The notes beneath the pieces were generated by a model. That model saw only the letters and a program-made list of their open reading frames with translations, had not been told where the DNA came from and ran no database searches. DNA of 13,195 nt from DATCVA01 sp036567205. GTDB taxonomy: Bacteria; Pseudomonadota; Gammaproteobacteria; Burkholderiales; Burkholderiaceae_B. The stretch is taken from the NCBI GenBank assembly GCA_036567205.1, contig DATCVA010000272.1, positions 1 through 13,195 on the forward strand, in the 5' to 3' direction. The position numbers and the translations under genes were made by a program. This document shows, one piece after another, positions 7,281-13,195 of this stretch (within the stretch, counting starts at the first letter, position 1; each line of letters begins with the position of its first letter).

Positions 7281-7353
7281 AGCTTACCTGACAAACAACC
7301 TTACTAGTGAAAATACTGATATTTAATAGAACATTAATAATATAAGCTTACCT
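7277..7353 (+). promoter_or_regulatory. Promoter with two flanking operator-like palindromes (copy B)
   Basis: CTGACA (7288-7293), an 18-base spacer and AATACT (7312-7317) form a promoter reading toward the acyl-CoA synthetase gene, with a start expected near 7324. The spacer carries AACCTTAC (7297-7304) and GAAAATACT covers 7309-7317; both strings are identical in copy A. TATAAGCTTACCT occurs at 7277-7289, overlapping the -35 box, and again at 7341-7353, just after the start, 64 bases apart. Each contains the palindrome TAAGCTTA. The upstream site also overlaps the minus-strand -10 box, so one regulator could control both divergent operons. Confidence 0.6.
7277..7353. repeat. 13-bp direct repeat pair flanking a promoter
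   Basis: TATAAGCTTACCT is repeated exactly at 7277-7289 and 7341-7353, with a 64-base period (about six helical turns, so both lie on the same face of the DNA). A third related copy, GTAAGCTTAC, occurs at 1223-1232. By eye I found no other TAAGCTTAC in the window. Confidence 0.7.
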
Positions 7354-7419
7354 TTTATTAAGCTGGACCAACCAACAAATGCGCTGACCGAAAAAGAGCC
7401 TCAAACAAGAAAGAAGGCT

Positions 7420-7524
7420 ATGCCGGCACAAACAGTGATTTCAATGCTTGCAGGCAGTTCGTTGATCAAGCGCGTAGAGGTCCAGTTAGCTATACGGCCA
7501 ATCATTATTCGAAGTAGTCAATAG
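7420..7524 (+). other. Possible 34-residue leader ORF before the acyl-CoA synthetase
   Basis: An ATG at 7420, preceded by a purine-rich AAGAAAGAAGG, opens a 34-codon frame that stops at TAG 7522-7524, ten bases before the synthetase ATG and overlapping its ribosome binding site region. The peptide begins MPAQTVISMLAG and ends IIIRSSQ. It has no recognisable domain. It lies in the expected 5' untranslated leader (start near 7324) and could be a leader peptide or simply chance. Confidence 0.25.
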
Positions 7525-7534
7525 AGGAAAAGGA

Positions 7535-9676
7535 ATGCATCGCGACTTAAATGCTGAAACAGCATGCTCAACATCGGCTGACATTGGAAGAATCATGGAT
7601 CCGAAGTCAGTCCTGATCGTTGGTATGTCGAGCCGAAAGGGCTCTGTTGGACACCTGGTGCTCCAAAACTTGAAACTTAATGGTTTTAATGGGCAGATTT
7701 ACTTATTGGGACGAAACGCAGGAGAAATTGAGGGAATTCAAATTCATACCGATTCGGCGGACATTCCCAACAACATCGACCTTGCCGTTCTTACTGTACC
7801 CGCAGCAGGCGTTGAAGATTCAATTGGCCTTTGCATAACGAAACGCATATCGGCCGTAATTACTTTGGCAGGGGGGTTTGCTGAACTGGGTGAGGAAGGC
7901 CGTGAAGCCCAGAATCGGATCCTGGCGTTGGCCAGGGAAGGTGGACTGTCGGTAATTGGACCAAATTGCCTGGGATTCTCGAACTTCACCAATAGTTTCA
8001 TGATCGGTTTCGTCAAGTTAACGAAGCTCTCTTCCCTTCCCCAGAATACCAATGATGCTGTCGCCATTGTCGGCCAGAGCGGCGGCGTCCAGTCACATCT
8101 ATATCAATCGCTAGAATCCAGGGGAGTTTCTGTTTCATATACGATTTCCACCGGCAATGAAATGGACCTCGGGCTGGGCGATTTTGTGAACTACCTGATT
8201 CAAGATCCGTTTACTCGAGTCATCGCTATTTATGCCGAGCATATTGGCAATCCCGAGCGCTTTATTTGGGCGGCCCGCGAAGCAGCCAAGAACGGAAAAC
8301 CTATCGTACTGCTTCATTCCGGACGAAGTGTCAAAGCTCAGGAAGCAGCAAAATCGCATACCGGCTCACTCGTGGGCAATCACGCCATCATGTCTGCACG
8401 GCTGCGCCGCGAAGGCATTGTTCTGGTAGAAACTCTGGACGAGTTGCTCGACGTTACCGAGCTGCTCTCCCGCTATCCGCTCGCAAAAAAGGGGGGATTA
8501 GGTGTTATGAGTTTTTCCGGTGCCTTCAGCGGTATTGCGCATGATTTGTGTGCGGATATAGGAATTGAAATCCCCGAGCTGTCGCATGAAGTGAAGGAAG
8601 CCCTGCGACCTCAGGTGCCCGCGTTCATTCCGCCCAACAATCCTCTTGACCTTGGCACGCAACCCTTATTCCAGCCCGAACTGATTTGCATCGGCTTGAC
8701 GGCCCTTCTTGATGAGCCAAGTATCGGTGCTGTCGTAGCCGTCCTGCCCTTGTCAGCACCCGAATTGCTCGTGGCATACCTGCGCAATATTATTCAGGCA
8801 CAGGAATCTACAGACAAGCCGATCGGAATCGCCATTCTTAATGACGGGCAACCATTGCCTCAGGAATTCATCAACCTGGCAAGAGACCACAAAATCGTTA
8901 TCTCCAGATCGCCTGATCGTACGATCAGGGGGATGGCCAAGCTAATAAACCGTGGCAACCTGCGAAAAATTTCAACAGAACCGATTCAACTCGATCCCCT
9001 TAGCATTCCAAAACTCGAAAGCGGCGTACAGGTTGAATGGTTCGGCAAGCAGGTTCTACGCGCCGCAGGTGTCTCGGTGCCCGAGGGCAAGCTTGTTCGT
9101 TCCATCGACGACGCTGTCCAGGCCGCAGTCAAAATAGGTTATCCGGTCGTGCTAAAAGCTCAGTCGGCGAAACTGGCGCACAAGACCGAGGCTGGTGGCG
9201 TTGCCATAAACCTTAAAGACGAAGCCAGCCTGCGCACCGCCTGGGAAAAAATGACCGCCAGCGTGCATCGCGTCCAGCCAGATCTTACGTTGGATGGCAT
9301 GTTGGTCGAAGCAATGTCATCGAGCGGTTTAGAGCTCGTTATAGGCGCCACACGGGATCCGGAGTGGGGCCCCATGGTCATGGTGGGTATCGGCGGCATT
9401 CACGTCGAGGTGTTGAACGATGTACGTCTTATCGCTCCCGAAGCAGATGCATCAGAAATTCTTGATGAGCTTAATAAGCTGAAGATGGCAAAGCTTCTGC
9501 ATGGCTTTCGCAACCACCCGCCTGTCGATGTCGAGGCGGTAGCGCTTGCCGTAACCCAGATCGGAAAACTCATGCTGTCCCAACCGTCCATTAGCGAGAT
9601 CGACGTCAACCCGTTAATGGTCCAGGCGCGCGGACAAGGCGCCACGGCACTCGATGCCCTTATCGTTGTAGATTAA
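7535..9676 (+). CDS. ADP-forming acyl-CoA synthetase (acetate-CoA ligase family)
   Basis: This 713-residue protein has the single-chain layout of NDP-forming acyl-CoA synthetases: CoA-binding Rossmann domain (about 20-145, with KSVLIVGMSSRKGSVG and IGPNCLGF), succinyl-CoA-ligase-like domains (about 170-470) and a C-terminal ATP-grasp domain (about 494-713). His275 in KSHTGSLVG is the expected phosphohistidine that carries phosphate between sites. IVGQSGGVQ (178-186) matches the family's second-domain start. In the ATP-grasp domain, YPVVLKAQS, LAHKTEAGGV and EIDVNPLMV (about 688-696) are typical. It should make an acyl-CoA from a free acid, CoA and ATP, giving ADP and phosphate; the acid is unknown and need not be acetate. 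AGAGGA precedes the ATG at good distance. The alternative Met21 would remove little but a poorly conserved lead-in. It is the first gene of the plus-strand operon, under promoter copy B, with the hydratase gene 16 bases downstream. Confidence 0.93.
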   Translation: MHRDLNAETACSTSADIGRIMDPKSVLIVGMSSRKGSVGHLVLQNLKLNGFNGQIYLLGRNAGEIEGIQIHTDSADIPNNIDLAVLTVPAAGVEDSIGLCITKRISAVITLAGGFAELGEEGREAQNRILALAREGGLSVIGPNCLGFSNFTNSFMIGFVKLTKLSSLPQNTNDAVAIVGQSGGVQSHLYQSLESRGVSVSYTISTGNEMDLGLGDFVNYLIQDPFTRVIAIYAEHIGNPERFIWAAREAAKNGKPIVLLHSGRSVKAQEAAKSHTGSLVGNHAIMSARLRREGIVLVETLDELLDVTELLSRYPLAKKGGLGVMSFSGAFSGIAHDLCADIGIEIPELSHEVKEALRPQVPAFIPPNNPLDLGTQPLFQPELICIGLTALLDEPSIGAVVAVLPLSAPELLVAYLRNIIQAQESTDKPIGIAILNDGQPLPQEFINLARDHKIVISRSPDRTIRGMAKLINRGNLRKISTEPIQLDPLSIPKLESGVQVEWFGKQVLRAAGVSVPEGKLVRSIDDAVQAAVKIGYPVVLKAQSAKLAHKTEAGGVAINLKDEASLRTAWEKMTASVHRVQPDLTLDGMLVEAMSSSGLELVIGATRDPEWGPMVMVGIGGIHVEVLNDVRLIAPEADASEILDELNKLKMAKLLHGFRNHPPVDVEAVALAVTQIGKLMLSQPSISEIDVNPLMVQARGQGATALDALIVVD

Positions 9677-9692
9677 ATCCCGGAGCAAACAT

Positions 9693-10508
9693 ATGTCATT
9701 AATTACATACGAATTACAAGATAAAGTCGCTTTGATCGGCCTAAACAGACCGGAAAAGCGAAATGCGATCAACAGGAGTCTCTTGCAAGATCTGCAAGAG
9801 GCTGTGACCTTAGCGGGCGAAGAGGCCGATGCCGCCGTTTTGTTTGGTCACGGGGAACACTTCTCATCGGGTCTTGATCTGGCCGAGCATGCCGAGCGTA
9901 TGGCGGCTGGTCCGCAGCAAGGGAAACGCAGGCCTCATCCCTGGCACACCGTGTTTGATCTGATTGCTCGCGGAACCATACCTTTTGTTGCCGCGCTGCA
10001 CGGAGCGACCGTCGGCGGAGGCTTAGAGCTGGCCTCGGCCGCTCATATACGTGTCGCCGACGAAACTACCTTTTTTGCCTTGCCCGAAGGGCGACGCGGC
10101 ATATTCGTTGGCGGCGGTGGAACCGTCAGGATTCAACGAATCATTGGCTACGCAACGATGGCGGACATGATGTTGACCGGGCGGATTCTATCTGCTGCTG
10201 AAGGACAGGAAGCCAAGATCGTTCAGTATCTCGTGAAACAGGGCGACGCTCTGGCAAAAGCCAAAGAACTGGCTACGGTCATCGCATCAAATACCGAGCT
10301 TACCAATTGGCAAATAACCAATCTTCTACCCCGTATCAACGACATGTCGCACGACGACGGTTTATTTGTAGAAGCTCTGAATTCGACTATCGCAAGACCC
10401 CCGCAGACAATGGATCGGCTACAGGCTTTCTTGAATAAACGCGCTGAACCATTAAAACCCGCCAACGTCAGTGCCGATCACCACACGTCGCATTCAGCAT
10501 CAACGTAG
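9693..10508 (+). CDS. Enoyl-CoA hydratase/isomerase (crotonase family)
   Basis: This 271-residue protein has the normal crotonase length. The fold's marks are NRPEKRNAIN (18-27), HFSSGLDL (56-63, first oxyanion-hole region), HGATVGGGLELA (103-114) and LPEGRRGIFVGGGG (130-143). Both glutamates used by true hydratases appear conserved: Glu112 in GGGLELA and Glu132 in LPEGRRG. It can therefore plausibly add water to an enoyl-CoA, supplying the hydratase step missing from the DUF35-dehydrogenase fusion of the divergent operon. The last 20 or so residues are polar and Ser/His-rich and look disordered. The gene starts 16 bases after the synthetase stop, with CCCGGAG ahead of the ATG, and is followed 50 bases later by a Bug gene, probably on the same transcript. 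Substrate class cannot be read from sequence. Confidence 0.92.
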   Translation: MSLITYELQDKVALIGLNRPEKRNAINRSLLQDLQEAVTLAGEEADAAVLFGHGEHFSSGLDLAEHAERMAAGPQQGKRRPHPWHTVFDLIARGTIPFVAALHGATVGGGLELASAAHIRVADETTFFALPEGRRGIFVGGGGTVRIQRIIGYATMADMMLTGRILSAAEGQEAKIVQYLVKQGDALAKAKELATVIASNTELTNWQITNLLPRINDMSHDDGLFVEALNSTIARPPQTMDRLQAFLNKRAEPLKPANVSADHHTSHSAST

Positions 10509-10558
10509 GGAAATAGATTATGCCGTTGCTTACCCTCTCATCCTAATAGGAAAACATA

Positions 10559-11545
10559 ATGAAGTTTATGCGAAAGACAGGCATGCTGGCTTTACTAACC
10601 GCATGCATTTGTGCTGTCCCCTATAAAAGCGCAGTATCTGCAGAGTATCCCACAACGCCAATAAAACTCGTCGTTCCAGTGGTGCCAGGCGGGTCTGCCG
10701 ATGCTCTTGCACGCGTACTTGCCGAAGAACTTGCAGCCGCATTCAAACAATCGGTTGTGGTGGAAAACAAACCCGGCGCCGGCATGGTGATTGGCCTGTC
10801 GGCAGTGGCTCGAGCCGAACCCGACGGCTACACCTTAGGAGTCGGCCCCAGGGGGCCCTTGATTATCGGGCCGACCGTTCCTGGTGGATTGCCTTTCGAG
10901 CCGAACGAAAAATTCGCCGCAGTCGCCAAGGTTGCGTCTGTACCCATCGTTATCGTGGCAAATGCCGATACGGGAATCAAATCATGGGACGACGTGATCA
11001 ACAAGGCGAAGGCCTCTTCTGAAGGGCTTAGCTTCGCTTCTCCAGGCGAATATACCAGCCATCGAATTTCAGTCGAAATCGTTGCTCAAAAAACAAACGT
11101 CAAGCTGAACCACATCCCCTATCGCGGCGGTGGCCAAGCGCTGGTAGACCTGTTGGGCGGCCGGGTCCCGATCGCGGCCTTGGACCTTATTTCCGTGCAG
11201 CAATACATTGATTCCGGCAGACTCAATGCCTTAGGCGTTACTGGAAGTCGACGGGCATTGATGGCCCCGGGAATTTCTACAATGCGTGAATTGGGGTATG
11301 ACGTAGCGCCAGTCGATTCGTGGTTGGGTATTTTTGCTCCTGCAGGTACGCCCCAAAACGTCATTGAAAAGCTATCCAGCCAGATAGAAAAGTCGATGAA
11401 GCAACCACATATCCTTGAAAAAATTAAAGGGGTGGGACTAGACCCGGACTTTGAGCCCGCAAGTGTATTTGCCCAGACCGTTACTAAAGACCTTGAGACC
11501 TGGAAGAAGCTGAAAGACGTAGTGTTGCCACAGGCTACAAAATAG
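10559..11545 (+). CDS. Bug/TctC-family solute-binding protein (second copy)
   Basis: This 328-residue protein has an export signal in about residues 1-28 and a likely cleavage after VSA. LTAC at 13-16 also fits a lipoprotein box, so membrane anchoring at Cys16 is possible though unusual in this family. Bug signatures are clear: IKLVVPVVPGGSADALAR (about 35-52), VVENKPGAGMVIG (67-79), EPDGYTLG (87-94), HIPYRGGGQALVDLLGGRV (about 185-203) and GIFAPAGTPQNVIEKL. It should bind a small, probably acidic, solute in the periplasm. Its place at the end of the synthetase-hydratase operon suggests that its ligand is the acid activated by that synthetase. AGGAAAA precedes the ATG. No membrane transporter subunits are linked. 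Confidence 0.9.
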   Translation: MKFMRKTGMLALLTACICAVPYKSAVSAEYPTTPIKLVVPVVPGGSADALARVLAEELAAAFKQSVVVENKPGAGMVIGLSAVARAEPDGYTLGVGPRGPLIIGPTVPGGLPFEPNEKFAAVAKVASVPIVIVANADTGIKSWDDVINKAKASSEGLSFASPGEYTSHRISVEIVAQKTNVKLNHIPYRGGGQALVDLLGGRVPIAALDLISVQQYIDSGRLNALGVTGSRRALMAPGISTMRELGYDVAPVDSWLGIFAPAGTPQNVIEKLSSQIEKSMKQPHILEKIKGVGLDPDFEPASVFAQTVTKDLETWKKLKDVVLPQATK

Positions 11546-11658
11546 AAACGACAGGTGCGCACGTGGCTATTGCACAAGACATGTGCGCATCTGGGTTCTG
11601 GTAGGTGCTGGGGGGTTTCCCCTAAAAAAATATAATATAAATTCATGGGAGCAGAAAA
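11546..11658. other. Intergenic gap with GTGCGCA repeats and an AT-rich tract
   Basis: TGCGCAC at 11556-11562 and GTGCGCA at 11583-11589 form an inverted repeat with a 20-base loop; because TGCGCA is itself a palindrome, the pair is also a direct repeat 28 bases apart. Further on, a short G-run/C-run hairpin (about 11610-11622) is followed by A residues, not T, so it is not a plus-strand terminator. TATAAT at 11631-11636 could be a -10 box for the next Bug gene, but there is no convincing -35 box at the right distance. GGGAG lies ahead of the next start. Confidence 0.4.
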
Positions 11659-12627
11659 ATGATTTCACGGCACGTAAAGTGGCTGGGCCTGGCTTTACTC
11701 ATCCCTACGCTGGCTCTGGCGCAGGCGTATCCCCAAAAGAACGTTACCATTGTCGTAAGTGCCGCGCCGGGCGGCCCAACGGATACGCTTGTGCGTCCGC
11801 TGGCAGCGCAACTGCGCGAGCGCTTCAACCAGACGTTCATCGTTGAAAATCGCGCCGGCGCCGGCGGCAATATTGCCACCGACCAGGTGGCGCGCGCACC
11901 CGCCGATGGCTATACGCTGCTGGCCACGAACGACGCGTCCATCGTCGTGAATCCTCAGATTTACGACAAGTTGCCGTACGACGCGCTGAAAGATCTGCAG
12001 CCGATCGCCATGCTTGGCGACAACGGTGACATTGTGCTGGCTGTGACCCAGGACTCACCTGCCAAGAACGTGCAAGAACTGGTCGAGCAGCTACGGAGGG
12101 ACCCGAAGGCGAACTATGTCTCCTCGGGAGTTGGCTTTCCTAGTCATATAGTCAGCGAGCTGTTCAAACGTGAAGCCAAATTCGACGCAGTCCATATCCC
12201 TTCCAAGGGCTCGAGCAACGGACTGTTGCAGTTACTCTCGGGTGACATCAACTTTTATTTCATGCCGGCGAGCATGGCGGCCGCACAGATCAAAGGTGGC
12301 AAGATCCGCCTACTGGCGGTGGCAGCCAACAAGCGTAACTATCTCTTGCCAGATGTGCCAACCATGGCTGAGAGCGGCTATCCAGGCGTCTCGCCGGCAC
12401 CATACTGGATCACTATCTTCGCCCCCAGCGGCACACCCAAGGCTGTAATCGACAGCCTGTCCAAGGAAATTCGCCACATCACCGACACACCGTCCTACCA
12501 GCAAGTGCTGCGGCTGCAGGGCTTGCTGCCCTCCACCCTCAACCCGGAAGACTTGAGCCAGCGCATGTCGAATGACTTCAACTACTGGAAGGGTACTGTC
12601 AAAGCCCTTGGCATCCATGTCGACTGA
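11659..12627 (+). CDS. Bug/TctC-family solute-binding protein (third copy)
   Basis: This 322-residue protein has a short signal peptide (about 1-21 or 1-23, LALLIPTLALAQA). Family marks are NVTIVVSAAPGGPTDTLVR (about 28-46), VENRAGAGGNIATD (62-75), PADGYTLLATNDAS (81-94), LLSGDINFYFMPAS and FAPSGTPKAV near the C-terminus. It is a periplasmic carboxylate-type binding protein with unknown ligand. Its 3' end overlaps the start of an AMP-forming CoA ligase by 11 bases, so the pair is probably co-translated and the ligase may act on the captured solute. Base composition is visibly higher in G+C than that of the first two Bug genes, so it appears to belong with the downstream module rather than being a recent duplicate of its neighbour. 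Confidence 0.92.
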   Translation: MISRHVKWLGLALLIPTLALAQAYPQKNVTIVVSAAPGGPTDTLVRPLAAQLRERFNQTFIVENRAGAGGNIATDQVARAPADGYTLLATNDASIVVNPQIYDKLPYDALKDLQPIAMLGDNGDIVLAVTQDSPAKNVQELVEQLRRDPKANYVSSGVGFPSHIVSELFKREAKFDAVHIPSKGSSNGLLQLLSGDINFYFMPASMAAAQIKGGKIRLLAVAANKRNYLLPDVPTMAESGYPGVSPAPYWITIFAPSGTPKAVIDSLSKEIRHITDTPSYQQVLRLQGLLPSTLNPEDLSQRMSNDFNYWKGTVKALGIHVD

Positions 12628-13195
12628 GCGTAATAACGGGCGTCCCGGCGCCTCGCTTTTCGCGGGTTGGGATGTGCCGGGACTGCTGGTTGAGAAAGCG
12701 ACCCAGCGGGCCGACCATGATTTCTTGATCTGGGAGCCGCTGCAGGGACCGGGCCGCCGCTGGACTTACGCCGCCTTTCTAGACGACGTATCTCGGCTGG
12801 CAGGCGGCCTGGCCGCCCGTGGCGTCAAGCCAGGCGACCGGGTCCTGGTGCAGTTGGAGAACTGCCCCGAGCTGCTGCTGACCTGGTTTGCCTGCGCCTG
12901 GCTGGGCGCGGTGTGCGCACCATGCAATGCCATGGCTACCGGGGAAGAACTGGGCTGGTTTGCCGAACTCATCGGCGCATCCTGCGCGTTGACTCAGCCG
13001 CGATTGGCCGTGCCGCTGCGAGAACACTGCCCGGGACTGGCCTTCATTGCCGTGACAGCTGACGATGCCGGCGCGCCACCGGCATCGTTTCAAGCAGAAG
13101 GGTTCTTGGCCTTCGATACGCTTCGCGGCGACGCCCTGCTGCGCCGTGCACCCGATCCTTCCGCCGCAGCCGCAATCATGTTCACGTCGGGTACC
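12617..13195 (+). CDS. AMP-forming acyl-CoA ligase, N-terminal part (3' end outside window)
   Basis: A frame opens at ATG 12617, inside the last codons of the preceding Bug gene, and stays open for 193 codons to the window end. It reads as the N-terminal domain of the ANL (acyl-CoA synthetase) family: WTYAAFLDDVSRLAGGLAARG (about 49-69) aligns with the family's early helix, followed by GVKPGDRVLVQLENCPELLLTWFACAWLGAV and CNAMATGEELGWF. The last residues, IMFTSGT, are the start of the phosphate-binding A3 motif, so the catalytic core lies just outside. The enzyme would activate a carboxylic acid through an acyl-adenylate. G+C is high, in the mid 60s percent in a sampled line, clearly above the first Bug gene. 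Overlap with the Bug gene suggests translational coupling. A later start is possible but would cut into conserved sequence. Confidence 0.85.
   Translation, partial: MSTERNNGRPGASLFAGWDVPGLLVEKATQRADHDFLIWEPLQGPGRRWTYAAFLDDVSRLAGGLAARGVKPGDRVLVQLENCPELLLTWFACAWLGAVCAPCNAMATGEELGWFAELIGASCALTQPRLAVPLREHCPGLAFIAVTADDAGAPPASFQAEGFLAFDTLRGDALLRRAPDPSAAAAIMFTSGT

Noticed and set aside
7277..7353. Direct repeats as a mobile-element target duplication or attachment site
   Set aside because: The 64-base segment between them is a promoter conserved at a second locus, not an inserted element, and no integrase or transposase is present.
11610..11630. G-run/C-run hairpin as a terminator for the synthetase operon
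   Set aside because: The stem is only about 4 bp and is followed by A residues on the plus strand, so it lacks the U tract of an intrinsic terminator.
11119..11646. Minus-strand frame of 175 codons over the second Bug gene
   Set aside because: The plus-strand Bug protein is unmistakable; the antisense frame is Ser/Pro-rich without structure.

Overview
The window looks like a piece of a betaproteobacterial chromosome, most likely Burkholderiales/Alcaligenaceae (Bordetella, Achromobacter or Pusillimonas relatives). This is inferred from three Bug/TctC-family periplasmic binding proteins, a protein type hugely expanded in that group, placed among CoA-dependent catabolic genes. No rRNA, tRNA, CRISPR array, insertion sequence or phage gene was recognised.

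Layout. (1) 2-835: the C-terminal half of a major facilitator transporter, cut by the window edge, followed by a tiny single-helix membrane protein. (2) 836-1309: a 474-base gap with no convincing gene, ending in a promoter/operator for the first Bug protein (1310-2290). (3) 2291-2508: a convergent gap with a perfect 13-bp hairpin. (4) 7199-2509, minus strand: a tightly packed three-gene operon encoding an SCP-x-type thiolase-like protein, an unusual fusion of a DUF35 zinc-ribbon/OB-fold domain to 3-hydroxyacyl-CoA dehydrogenase, and a DmdC-like acyl-CoA dehydrogenase. (5) 7200-7534: a divergent control region with duplicated operator-like sites. (6) 7535-11545, plus strand: an ADP-forming acyl-CoA synthetase, an enoyl-CoA hydratase and a second Bug protein. 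(7) 11659-13195: a third Bug protein overlapping the start of an AMP-forming acyl-CoA ligase that runs off the window. This last block looks richer in G+C than the rest.

How the genes fit together. The two divergent units supply every step of a beta-oxidation-type pathway: capture of a carboxylate (Bug), activation to a CoA thioester (synthetase), dehydrogenation, hydration, hydroxyacyl oxidation and C-C cleavage. The substrate cannot be read from the sequence. The cleavage enzyme lacks the normal thiolase nucleophilic cysteine, and its usual partner domain (DUF35) is fused to the preceding pathway enzyme, so cleavage may be aldolase-like or unusual.

The most interesting non-coding signal is a promoter-operator module present twice, at about 1160-1232 and 7277-7353. 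It combines a -35/-10 pair, a conserved spacer motif and flanking TAAGCTTA palindromes at nearly identical spacing. It suggests that the first Bug gene and the catabolic operons form one regulon whose regulator lies outside the window.
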